The notes beneath the pieces were generated by a model. It worked only from the letters and a program-made list of their open reading frames with translations. It searched no databases and was not told the DNA's origin. Below are positions 12,390 through 20,276 of a DNA stretch of 64,000 bases, in pieces. The position numbers and the translations under genes were made by a program. Every line of letters begins with the position of its first letter. Position 1 is the stretch's first letter. This DNA is from an uncultured Pseudohongiella sp. (GTDB lineage Bacteria > Pseudomonadota > Gammaproteobacteria > Pseudomonadales > Pseudohongiellaceae). The stretch covers positions 186,001-250,000 of the forward strand of contig OX638341.1 in NCBI GenBank assembly GCA_951812965.1, in the 5' to 3' direction.

Positions 12390-14588
12390 GTATCCGCCGC
12401 CCAAGAGCGGCGGCCTCATTGAAGCAAGTGTTGTGGACCCTGTGCCCCCGGCGTAATAAGTATCCGCCGCCCAAGAGCGGCGGCCTCATTGAAGCTGCGA
12501 AGTCTATCGTTTGTTCCTCTGTCTGTCTTGCTGTATCCGCCGCCCAAGAGCGGCGGCCTCATTGAAGCTGGTGTTGTGACATGATTAGCACCGTCCCAAA
12601 AATCCCGTATCCGCCGCCCAAGAGCGGCGGCCTCATTGAAGCATGGATACGGGAAGGAAACGGAACGCGGCATACAAGGTATCCGCCGCCCAAGAGCGGC
12701 GGCCTCATTGAAGCCCGGATTCGCCGGCGATAGCGATGAATTCTCCAGGAGTATCCGCCGCCCAAGAGCGGCGGCCTCATTGAAGCGGATTGGTACTCCA
12801 ACGACTTGTATACTCGCCTTCTTCGTATCCGCCGCCCAAGAGCGGCGGCCTCATTGAAGCCGGCTCTACCGGACCCGCAAAGACCCGCGAGTGGATTGTA
12901 TCCGCCGCCCAAGAGCGGCGGCCTCATTGAAGCGCCATACTTAGCCATGGCTGCACCAACTGTAGCATGGTATCCGCCGCCCAAGAGCGGCGGCCTCATT
13001 GAAGCTAGCCAATTGGGTTTTTTGCGCTCATTTTCCGTAAGTATCCGCCGCCCAAGAGCGGCGGCCTCATTGAAGCTCTGAATCGGACCGAGTGGGGCGG
13101 GGCCGGATTGCAGTATCCGCCGCCCAAGAGCGGCGGCCTCATTGAAGCATCGAGGGCTACTCGATCAGTTTCCCCGTCGCCGTCGTATCCGCCGCCCAAG
13201 AGCGGCGGCCTCATTGAAGCGCCCCGGTCAAATTCGCCTCGGTCAAATTCGCCCCGGTATCCGCCGCCCAAGAGCGGCGGCCTCATTGAAGCCCGCCAAA
13301 TGTAGCGTGCTGTAGTCGACGGGATGCGTGTATCCGCCGCCCAAGAGCGGCGGCCTCATTGAAGCGCCGGGAGCGCGCGGAACTTTCCCTTCTCTGACTC
13401 AATGTATCCGCCGCCCAAGAGCGGCGGCCTCATTGAAGCACCCCAAGTGGCCTCCGACTCTGTATGAATTCAAAAGTATCCGCCGCCCAAGAGCGGCGGC
13501 CTCATTGAAGCGTCATTCATGCCAGCAACATCTAAATGCGAGTAATCGTATCCGCCGCCCAAGAGCGGCGGCCTCATTGAAGCTTCACCTGGATGGCTGG
13601 ACCGAAAAACTGTGCTGTCGTATCCGCCGCCCAAGAGCGGCGGCCTCATTGAAGCTTCGATGAATTTGTTGATTTCCGGGCAATCTGCCGGTATCCGCCG
13701 CCCAAGAGCGGCGGCCTCATTGAAGCACCATTGCATCCTGGTTCACCGCAACCCGGTTGTGCGGTATCCGCCGCCCAAGAGCGGCGGCCTCATTGAAGCC
13801 TGACCGATGATTTCGGCGACGGCGCTTATCCGGAGTATCCGCCGCCCAAGAGCGGCGGCCTCATTGAAGCTTCGTCTGCGGCGTGCGATTGCGCCGTGTG
13901 GGCGGCACGTATCCGCCGCCCAAGAGCGGCGGCCTCATTGAAGCCGGCCCATGTACCAAGCCGGAAACCTGGTGGAGGTAGTATCCGCCGCCCAAGAGCG
14001 GCGGCCTCATTGAAGCCAGCCCCTTCGCTTTCCAGGAAACCGGGAGCCATTGTATCCGCCGCCCAAGAGCGGCGGCCTCATTGAAGCATGCGCTGTACTT
14101 CCTTGAATTCGTCGCGCAAACCGTATCCGCCGCCCAAGAGCGGCGGCCTCATTGAAGCCAGCCCCTTCGCTTTCCAGGAAACCGGGAGCCATTGTATCCG
14201 CCGCCCAAGAGCGGCGGCCTCATTGAAGCATGCGCTGTACTTCCTTGAATTCGTCGCGCAAACCGTATCCGCCGCCCAAGAGCGGCGGCCTCATTGAAGC
14301 GCGATACACAAACAAGACGGCAACATGATTGCTGGACGTATCCGCCGCCCAAGAGCGGCGGCCTCATTGAAGCACGATGTTCGAATTGTCGGTGGCATTC
14401 GCAATTATGGTATCCGCCGCCCACGAGCGGCGGCCTCATTGAAGGTGGGTGCATTATCGCCGAGCCGCGGCTGCGCCGGCAGTATCCGCCGCCTGCGGGC
14501 GGCGGCCTCATTGAAGCTTGCCCGCGCGCTTCGTTCAGCGCCTGTTCGGCCTGTATCCGCCGCCTGCGGGCGGCGGCCTCATTGAAGC
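12390..14588 (+). CRISPR. Type I-G CRISPR array: 31 repeats of 36 bp, 30 spacers of 34-38 bp
   Basis: Repeats begin GTATCCGCCGCC and end CTCATTGAAGC. Inside each, CCGCCGC and GCGGCGG form a 7-bp stem around CCAAGA. Repeat starts: 12390, 12460, 12533, 12607, 12679, 12751, 12825, 12898, 12970, 13041, 13113, 13185, 13257, 13330, 13404, 13476, 13548, 13620, 13691, 13764, 13835, 13909, 13981, 14052, 14123, 14194, 14265, 14338, 14410, 14482, 14553. The first 28 look identical. The one at 14410 has an A-to-C change in the loop and a changed last base. The two at 14482 and 14553 have the loop replaced by a TGCGG-type sequence. Spacers 23-24 are repeated exactly as 25-26. Transcription is inferred to be rightward from the cas2 side. 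Confidence 0.99.
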
Positions 14589-14601
14589 CACAAGATGAGC
14601 C

Positions 14602-14720
14602 TGTCAATGGCAAATGAAAACTGCACACTTTATGGCTGGACATAAGAGCAAAGTTGCCCTTCGGTCGTTGACAGGCTGGTTTTCGCATGCTGCGCTCCGG
14701 TCGCTACGCTCCCTGCACGC
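14602..14720. mobile_element. Relic of an IS21-type terminus at the trailer end of the array
   Basis: Starting 13 bp after the last repeat, the sequence opens TGTCAATGGCAA and continues through GAAAACTGCACACTTTATGG. It closely matches the istB-side end of the intact IS21-family element at 41280, minus one internal end-repeat. It then follows that element's subterminal sequence to a GCATGCTGCG hairpin (from 14685). No transposase remains. Because spacers here are about 36 nt, the 13-bp remainder is probably a cut spacer, meaning the insertion removed the oldest part of the array. Confidence 0.65.
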
Positions 14721-14804
14721 CGAGAGAACCATGTCGGCTCCAGTTTCTTCGAATATGACCGCAAGCAACGCGGAAGGATCAGGCAGGGTGCGGGCCACAT
14801 CCAG

Positions 14805-14948
14805 TCATGCAAGCGATTGAGCCCGGCATTCAGCGATGAACTCGTCAACCATGCTCCCCCGCCTCTTGCGTTTACGCTTCGCTATTTCACAAACTTGAGA
14901 CAACCCTTCACTGATAGTCTGCAATCGTACGCGGCTGGCTTCGTCCAT
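14805..14948 (-). CDS. Small basic hypothetical protein
   Basis: 47 residues beginning MDEASRVRLQTISEG, with a KRKRKRRG cluster in the middle and FIAECRAQ near the end. AGGAGA sits six bases before ATG 14948, a strong ribosome site, so translation is plausible. Immediately downstream on the same strand (14798-14723) another coding-like frame, VARTLPDPSALLAVIFEETG, runs into the IS relic and is lost. The pair may be a small two-gene unit truncated by the insertion. Size and basic charge fit an antitoxin or small DNA-binding protein, but no family is recognised. Confidence 0.35.
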   Translation of the reverse strand: MDEASRVRLQTISEGLSQVCEIAKRKRKRRGSMVDEFIAECRAQSLA

Positions 14949-15117
14949 CTGTACTCTCCTGGACAGGTGAGCTGGCGCTGCTTTGTCAGGCTTGTCCGTT
15001 TGCGGTGGCATCTCTGGCCTCCATAGCCGAATAGCAAGAATTGCTCATACCACGAATGCGTTATACGGTAGTCTACTTTCCTCGCAAGAGCGAATCGAAA
15101 CCTGGAGGCATGCAAGC

Positions 15118-15615
15118 ATGAAAAAGTTGGCCTTGTTGATCGTTGCATTTATCTGTTCCGTCGCTTTGGCACAGGATTCGGGAGCCCCTCCCGCGCTATA
15201 CAAATCCAGCGCCGAGCTTGAGGCGGAACTCGAAGAGGCAGTTGCGGCCGCTGCCTCGGCCGCAGGCTGGTCGATCACGATTTCTCCGGGCATCACCATT
15301 CGCCGGCGCACCGGCGCTGTCGGCAACTACGCCATCATTCATCCATACAGCATGGAGATCTACCGGATTCTCGAAGGCGGAGGCACCCTCGTAACCGGCG
15401 GAATCCTGAATGAGCCGCTTGAGCCGCAAACGAGCGACGATCTGATTCGCACCGGACATGGCATCAGCGGCGGTCTTGCGAGAGAGGTCAGCGCCGGCGA
15501 CGTTCTGGTGCTGCAGCCGGGCACTCCTCACTGGTTCAGCGATGTCGGTGCGGAAGGCATCACTTACATGGAAAGCCGGGTGCGCGTGAGTACGCATCCG
15601 ATTCAATATCAATGA
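15118..15615 (+). CDS. Secreted cupin-domain protein
   Basis: 165 residues with a clear signal peptide (MKKLALLIVAFICSVALA, cut after about residue 18). The body is a single cupin barrel: the second motif reads GDVLVLQPGTPHWF with the conserved Pro-His pair, and the first lies around YAIIHPYSMEIYRILEGGG, where the usual HxH is weak. Start 15118 has GGAGG about nine bases upstream. Likely a periplasmic small-molecule-binding or isomerase-type cupin; the substrate cannot be read from the sequence. It leads a three-gene secreted set (cupin, NHL propeller, MBL-fold) in one direction. Confidence 0.75.
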   Translation: MKKLALLIVAFICSVALAQDSGAPPALYKSSAELEAELEEAVAAAASAAGWSITISPGITIRRRTGAVGNYAIIHPYSMEIYRILEGGGTLVTGGILNEPLEPQTSDDLIRTGHGISGGLAREVSAGDVLVLQPGTPHWFSDVGAEGITYMESRVRVSTHPIQYQ

Positions 15616-15692
15616 TTCACGCGACTTTATTGAGTCCGTATACTGTCCCCTTATCGCTCAGGAGCATTCCACATCCCGAGAGGCATATCGCC

Positions 15693-16748
15693 ATGTCAAA
15701 ATCCGGACCTCGCTTGATCCGAAACTTTTTCGCCGCCTGTGCTGCCGCTGCCTTGCTGCCGGCTCTAGCAATGTTCCATCCGGCGCTCGCTGCCGACAAT
15801 CCCTACCAGGTTATCTACTACTGGGGCGAGTTGCCCGGCGGCCGCGACATGGGAGTGGTAACCGGTGTGCATCCCGACCCCGACGGCGAACACATCTGGA
15901 TCCTGGAGCGATGCGGAACGAATCAATGCGCCGGCTCAGACCTTCATCCCATCCACAAGCTGGACAGGGAAGGCAATACCGTTGCGAGCATCGGCGCGGG
16001 TGTCTTTGCCTGGCCCCATGGCTTCGACATGGACGCCGAGGGCAATTTCTGGGTCACCGAAGGCGCGCCCGACGGCGATGCCCGGGGCGCCCCCGGCATG
16101 GAACGGGGTATGGGCCACCAGGTCATCAAGATCAGCCAGGAAGGCGAGGTCCTGATACGCCTGGGCGAAGCCGGAACGCCTGGGAACGATGAGACGCGAT
16201 TCAACGGACCGGCGGCGGTGCTGGTCGCGCCCAACGGCGACCTCTGGATAGCCGACGGCCATCGCGGCGGCAACAATCGGGTAATGAAGTTTTCCGCCGA
16301 CGGCGAACTGCTGCTGCAACTCGGCGGCGGCGTCGAGGACACGAGCCGGGAGACCGGCGGGTTCAACGACCCGCATGACCTGAAAATGGACTCCCAGGGG
16401 AGGATATTCGTAGCCGACCGCGGCAATAACCGCATCCAGATTCTTTCCCCGGAAGGCGAAGTGCTGGATATCTGGACACAATTCGGACGCCCGAGCGGTA
16501 TCTGGATCGACGAGAACGACCGGATCTTCGTCGCCGACGGCATGTCCGGCGAACAATGGAACCGGGGTTGGGAGCGCGGTATCCGCATCGGCGATGCGAG
16601 AACGGGATACGTAACCGAATTCATCCCCGATTATGAGGTGCCAAACGGCAGCGGCATCGAATTCCTGGCCAGCGACGCCGAAGGAAACATCTACGCCGGC
16701 CAGGTGGGCCGTCAGCGTTTCGAGAAATACGTGCGAGCGAGGCCCTAA
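15693..16748 (+). CDS. Secreted NHL-repeat beta-propeller protein
   Basis: 351 residues with a signal peptide (residues 1-34, ending ALAADN). The mature part has repeated blades with NHL-like strings: FAWPHGFDMDAEGNFWVTEG, FNGPAAVLVAPNGDLWIADG, FNDPHDLKMDSQGRIFVADR (closing GNNRIQ) and PSGIWIDENDRIFVADG, consistent with a six-bladed propeller. Start 15693 was chosen over ATG 15612 because it gives the signal peptide directly and has GAGAGG upstream. Relatives include peptidyl-alpha-hydroxyglycine lyase-like and SMP-30-like proteins, so a periplasmic lyase or lactonase, or a binding role, are all possible. Confidence 0.75.
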   Translation: MSKSGPRLIRNFFAACAAAALLPALAMFHPALAADNPYQVIYYWGELPGGRDMGVVTGVHPDPDGEHIWILERCGTNQCAGSDLHPIHKLDREGNTVASIGAGVFAWPHGFDMDAEGNFWVTEGAPDGDARGAPGMERGMGHQVIKISQEGEVLIRLGEAGTPGNDETRFNGPAAVLVAPNGDLWIADGHRGGNNRVMKFSADGELLLQLGGGVEDTSRETGGFNDPHDLKMDSQGRIFVADRGNNRIQILSPEGEVLDIWTQFGRPSGIWIDENDRIFVADGMSGEQWNRGWERGIRIGDARTGYVTEFIPDYEVPNGSGIEFLASDAEGNIYAGQVGRQRFEKYVRARP

Positions 16749-16786
16749 ACCGAAACAGGGAGCAACGAAACCGGGAGAAACGAATC

Positions 16787-17590
16787 ATGACTGACAACAG
16801 AAGTTACCTGCTACCTGCATTGGCGCTGAGCCTTGTCGCGGCGGGGACGCTGAATCCCGCCCTGGCGGACACCGTTACCGGACCCGAAGGCGAAATCGAG
16901 ATTACCGCGATCACGCATAACGGGGCGCAACTCGTTCACGGCGACAGGGTGGTTACTATTGACCCCTGGGGATTGATGGGGCTCGAAGGACTGCAAACCG
17001 CTGACCTGGTCCTGGTTACGGACAACCCGGGTCATCATCTCGACCCCGAGGCAATTGCCGCCCTGAGCGACGATGACACGGTAGTGGTTATGCCCGCCAA
17101 CAGCAGCCAACGCCTGCCGCATGGCATGGTGCTCGAAAACGGCGAGGAGACTACGATTGCCGGTGTAAGAATCGAGGCGGTCGCCGCCTACGACATCATT
17201 CCCGGCGCTCCGGAGCATCCAAAGGGCGACGCCAACGGTTATGTCGTGACCCTCGGCGGTTTGCGCTTTTTCTTCGCCGGCGTGACCGAATGCGTGGACG
17301 AGGTGAAGGCTCTGCGCGACATCGACGTGGCCTTCATGCCGATGAACATTCCCGTCGGTCGCATGACTCCCGCGGCCGCGGCGGAATGCACACGGCTGCT
17401 GGATCCGGATGTCGTTTATCTCTACCACTACGACCAGGGCTATGCCCGGCGCGCGGCGAATCCGGACGCCGATGCGGGCGGACTTGTTGACGGCATGACC
17501 ATTGAAGAAACGCTGGCGGCATTCGAACGGGAATTGGCAAGCAGCGGCATTGCAGTGCGCCGCGGCGAGTTCTATCCGCCGCTGCCCTGA
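16787..17590 (+). CDS. Secreted metallo-beta-lactamase-fold protein (UlaG-like) with degenerate metal site
   Basis: 267 residues with a signal peptide (to about residue 27, ALAD). The fold follows UlaG/YtnP-type relatives: LVHGDRVVTIDPWG, then VTDNPGHHLDP where the family has T-H-x-H-x-D-H, then NGYVVTLGGLRFFFAGVTE where relatives have AGDTE, and finally VYLYHYDQG with a conserved His. The first two His of the motif and the bridging Asp are therefore replaced (Asp/Pro and Val). Either the protein binds one metal at most, or it is a non-catalytic derivative. It lies 38 bp behind the NHL gene, likely in one operon. Confidence 0.75.
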   Translation: MTDNRSYLLPALALSLVAAGTLNPALADTVTGPEGEIEITAITHNGAQLVHGDRVVTIDPWGLMGLEGLQTADLVLVTDNPGHHLDPEAIAALSDDDTVVVMPANSSQRLPHGMVLENGEETTIAGVRIEAVAAYDIIPGAPEHPKGDANGYVVTLGGLRFFFAGVTECVDEVKALRDIDVAFMPMNIPVGRMTPAAAAECTRLLDPDVVYLYHYDQGYARRAANPDADAGGLVDGMTIEETLAAFERELASSGIAVRRGEFYPPLP

Positions 17591-17667
17591 GGTTCCCGGA
17601 CTTTAGAGGGAAGTATGGAGCCGACACTGGCAAACTGCCAAGTTTTGGCCTAAAAAAACTGGCGCTC

Positions 17668-18012
17668 TCAGCGAAGTTCCACCGGTTGGCCGTGGGGTGT
17701 AGTCTGGTAGGCGGTTCGCCAGTCGGCGATGCGCGCGCTGATCTCGTCGCGGCAGGCGAATTTCGATCGCAGCAGCCATTTTTCCAGAGCGGTGAGGCAA
17801 TAGAGGTAGTAGGTGTCGCCGAGGTCCGGGTCGCCCCGCTCCTTCGCCAGCCGGATTTCCTGACCGAGCGTGGCCGACCATTCCGCAGGAGGCAGTTTTC
17901 CTGCGTCCTGCAAGGCGCAGATCAGCGCAAATACCTGGCTCTCCCACGGCGCACGGAACGCCGGGCCTTCCATTTCCCGAAAGCCGGAATCTGAATTCGG
18001 ACTATGCGCCAT
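17668..18012 (-). CDS. Nitrile hydratase accessory protein (cobalt-insertion chaperone type)
   Basis: 114 residues resembling the N-terminal half of nitrile hydratase beta subunits: APWESQVFALICALQDAGKL, then GDTYYLYCLTALEKWLL. This is the form of the small activator of Co-type nitrile hydratases, which delivers the cobalt-loaded alpha subunit by subunit exchange. The start (18012) lies 11 bp inside the nthB end, making an alpha-beta-activator operon. It is close to the usual family length. The 77 bases to the neighbouring MBL gene contain only a weak hairpin. Confidence 0.85.
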   Translation of the reverse strand: MAHSPNSDSGFREMEGPAFRAPWESQVFALICALQDAGKLPPAEWSATLGQEIRLAKERGDPDLGDTYYLYCLTALEKWLLRSKFACRDEISARIADWRTAYQTTPHGQPVELR

Positions 18013-18673
18013 TGTCGTCCGCCAAAGCCAGATAGGGTTCCCACAGGTCGATCAACACTTCGAATGACTCGGCATCGCCTCCCCAAAGTTCGCGCGAGGA
18101 GAACTCGACGCTGTAGAGGTGATGCGCTTGCGGGTCGCCGGAGCTGTTGGTGTCGGGAAAGACGTGGGCGCCATGTTTACCGCGCACGAGGCCCCGGCAA
18201 CCTTGCACATAGTCGGGCGCTCGAGTGTGCCCCGAGGTATGCCTGCGTCTGACGAAGACTTCGCTGCCGACCGCGAATCGCGGTGGAGCCTCAATCTCGC
18301 GGGCCGCCGGGCCGCCGCTGGTGAGAATCTTGCGCGCGGCCTCCGCATCGGGAATTCGCAAATCCTTGCCGCATTTTGCTTCCGCCGTCCCGGACCGCAA
18401 TTCTTCTTCGCTGATGAGGCCCGCCTCAATCAACAGCCTTTCCATACCGGCAAGCCAGTTCTCGTAATAGGATTGTTCCAGGTAGGCAACCGGATGCTGG
18501 CGCTCGCGAGCATGGCGCGACTGGTCGATGTTCCACTGCCCCAACATGCCCGTTGCCAGGGTCATGGCGAACACTCGCCTTTCCCAATCGTCATGAAAAA
18601 CCGGCTCTTGCTCGGGCTCCGGGTCGACCGGACCGAAACCCTGGCGGCCGCCGAGATCGTGCCCTCCCCTCAT
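18002..18673 (-). CDS. nthB: Nitrile hydratase beta subunit
   Basis: 223 residues, the normal length. The N-terminus has [16 protein letters not shown], the conserved start of beta subunits, followed by [16 protein letters not shown] and [18 protein letters not shown]. The C-terminal SH3-like barrel shows [20 protein letters not shown] followed by PDYVQGCRG and ends with [21 protein letters not shown]. It pairs with the alpha subunit to convert nitriles to amides in the cytoplasm. ATG 18673 overlaps the nthA stop as ATGA. Confidence 0.95.
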   Translation of the reverse strand: MRGGHDLGGRQGFGPVDPEPEQEPVFHDDWERRVFAMTLATGMLGQWNIDQSRHARERQHPVAYLEQSYYENWLAGMERLLIEAGLISEEELRSGTAEAKCGKDLRIPDAEAARKILTSGGPAAREIEAPPRFAVGSEVFVRRRHTSGHTRAPDYVQGCRGLVRGKHGAHVFPDTNSSGDPQAHHLYSVEFSSRELWGGDAESFEVLIDLWEPYLALADDNGA

Positions 18674-19281
18674 GGCGCAACCTGCTCCGGCGGCAGCGCC
18701 GGTTCGACGCCGATCATCGAATTCCGCGTAACGAGCTTGCGCAATTGCTCGACGCTCCAGCCTTCGGTTCCCGCGGGACGCATCGGCACAACCAGATAGC
18801 GCATTTCGGAAGTCGAATCCCAGACGCGGACTGTGACGTTTTCGGGCAATTCGGTGCCGAACTCGTCGAGTACGGAGCGAGGTTCACTGACCGCGCGCGA
18901 TCGATAAGGAGCGGATTTGTACCAGACCGGCGGCAGGCCGAGCACGGTCCAGGGATAGCAGGAACACAAGGTGCAAACGACGAGATTATGAACTTCGGGC
19001 GTATTCTCAATCGCCTTCAGATGCTCGCCCTGGCGACCGAAATAGCCCATTTCCGCGGCGGTATCTGACGCGTCGGCGAGCAGACGCCGGCGAAATTCGG
19101 GATCGGTCCAGGCCAGAGCCACAAGATGCGCGCCGTTTTGCGGACCCACCTTGTCCTGGTAAGTCTCGACGATGGCATCCAGGGCTTCAGGCTTGACCAG
19201 GCCCTTTTCGACCAGCAGGCTTTCCAGCGCCTTTGCGCGCAACGCGGTTTCGGAAGGTAAATGGCTGTGATCGCTGGTCAT
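18670..19281 (-). CDS. nthA: Nitrile hydratase alpha subunit, cobalt type
   Basis: 203 residues with the metal-binding claw CTLCSCYPW: Cys103, Cys106, Ser107 and Cys108. Thr in the second position marks the Co3+ type rather than the Fe3+ type (CSLCSC). The two later cysteines are expected to be oxidised to sulfinic and sulfenic acids. Also seen: [19 protein letters not shown] and the end [11 protein letters not shown]. Start 19281 has GGGGAGA six bases upstream. First gene of an nthA-nthB-activator operon. No amidase or aldoxime dehydratase is adjacent, so further metabolism of the amide must be encoded elsewhere. Confidence 0.96.
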   Translation of the reverse strand: MTSDHSHLPSETALRAKALESLLVEKGLVKPEALDAIVETYQDKVGPQNGAHLVALAWTDPEFRRRLLADASDTAAEMGYFGRQGEHLKAIENTPEVHNLVVCTLCSCYPWTVLGLPPVWYKSAPYRSRAVSEPRSVLDEFGTELPENVTVRVWDSTSEMRYLVVPMRPAGTEGWSVEQLRKLVTRNSMIGVEPALPPEQVAP

Positions 19282-19328
19282 CGATTTCTCCCCTGCCGGG
19301 CACTCGGCCTTGCTGTTATCATCCCCGC

Positions 19329-19541
19329 ATGAACCGCGCCATTATACTTGCCTTTTCCTTGCTGCCTGCTATGGCGGGCTGCACCAGCGAACAACTGTAC
19401 AACGCGATTCGCGACAATCGTTTCCAGGACTGCGAAAACCTGCCGATCCCGCAACAGGATCATTGCCGCTCGTTATACGGGACTACTTACGAGGAATATG
19501 CCCGCGACCTTGAGGAGTTGCAGGCGGAACAGCAGCGATAG
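19329..19541 (+). CDS. Small putative lipoprotein
   Basis: 70 residues: [20 protein letters not shown] is a signal peptide with a lipobox-like end (AMAGC, Cys18). The mature part is polar with four more-or-less conserved-looking elements: [20 protein letters not shown] and [14 protein letters not shown]. Short lipoproteins of this kind are common in Gammaproteobacteria and have no assigned function. It stands alone between nthA (divergent) and phoB (convergent). Confidence 0.6.
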   Translation: MNRAIILAFSLLPAMAGCTSEQLYNAIRDNRFQDCENLPIPQQDHCRSLYGTTYEEYARDLEELQAEQQR

Positions 19542-19545
19542 AACG

Positions 19546-20256
19546 TCAGGCCGGGCGCACAGAGAAGCGGTAGCCGGCGCTGCGGACGGTCTGGATCAGC
19601 TTGGAATAATTGATCGATGCGCCTTCCACCGAGGACAGCGCCTTGCGCAGGCGGCGGATGTGCACGTCGATGGTGCGCTCTTCCAGGTACACATTGGCGC
19701 CCCAGACCGAAGTCTGGATGTGGTCGCGGCTGAACACTTTTTCCTGGTTCAACATGAAAAACTTGAGCAGGCGAAACTCGGTGGGGCCTATTTCCACCAG
19801 CTTGTCCTCGATGGTGACGCGATGACTGGTGGGGTCCAGCTTTAGATCGAAGACCTGCAGGCTCTTGTCACGTTCCTTGCCGTTGACGCGGCGCAGCACG
19901 GTCTTGATGCGCGCGACGAGTTCCCGCGGCGAGAAGGGCTTGGTTACGTAATCGTCGACACCTTCGTTCAGTCCCTGGACCTTGTTGTCTTCGCTGGCCT
20001 TGGCGGTCAGCATGATGATGGGGATATTGCTCGTTAGCTCGTCCCGGCGCAGGCGGCGGGCGAGTTCGATGCCGCTGCCGCCGGGTAGCATCCAGTCGAG
20101 CAGCACCAGGTCGGGTTTCCGGTCAATGATCGATACGTGGGCGTCGTGGGCGTTCGCGGCCTTGACGGTTTCGAAGCCTGCCAGATCCAGTGTAATGCCG
20201 ACAACGTCCCGTATGGCGGCTTCGTCATCAACGATCAGGATGGTTGAATCTGCCAT
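19546..20256 (-). CDS. phoB: PhoB phosphate-regulon response regulator
   Basis: 236 residues. The receiver domain has the acidic pair at residues 10-11, phospho-acceptor Asp54 in LLDWMLPG, Thr near LTAK and Lys106 in YVTKPFSP. The C-terminal OmpR-type winged helix has GPTEFRLLKFFM, RTIDVHIRRLRKAL and the end VRSAGYRFS. Length and end match PhoB rather than other OmpR paralogues. It starts only 20 bp after the TonB-receptor stop on the same strand, so it is probably co-transcribed with it. The usual histidine kinase gene phoR is not adjacent. Confidence 0.9.
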   Translation of the reverse strand: MADSTILIVDDEAAIRDVVGITLDLAGFETVKAANAHDAHVSIIDRKPDLVLLDWMLPGGSGIELARRLRRDELTSNIPIIMLTAKASEDNKVQGLNEGVDDYVTKPFSPRELVARIKTVLRRVNGKERDKSLQVFDLKLDPTSHRVTIEDKLVEIGPTEFRLLKFFMLNQEKVFSRDHIQTSVWGANVYLEERTIDVHIRRLRKALSSVEGASINYSKLIQTVRSAGYRFSVRPA

Positions 20257-20276
20257 GGTTGTTGTAGTCCCCGCGA

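Noticed and set aside
12274..14688. Many frames in the array reading repeats of MRPPLLGGGY, IRRPRAAASLK or YPPPKSGGLIEA
   Set aside because: They are translations of the CRISPR repeat in different frames, not proteins.
17625..17645. Possible terminator hairpin after the MBL-fold gene (TGGCA...TGCCA then TTTT)
   Set aside because: Only five base pairs in the stem; too weak to list.
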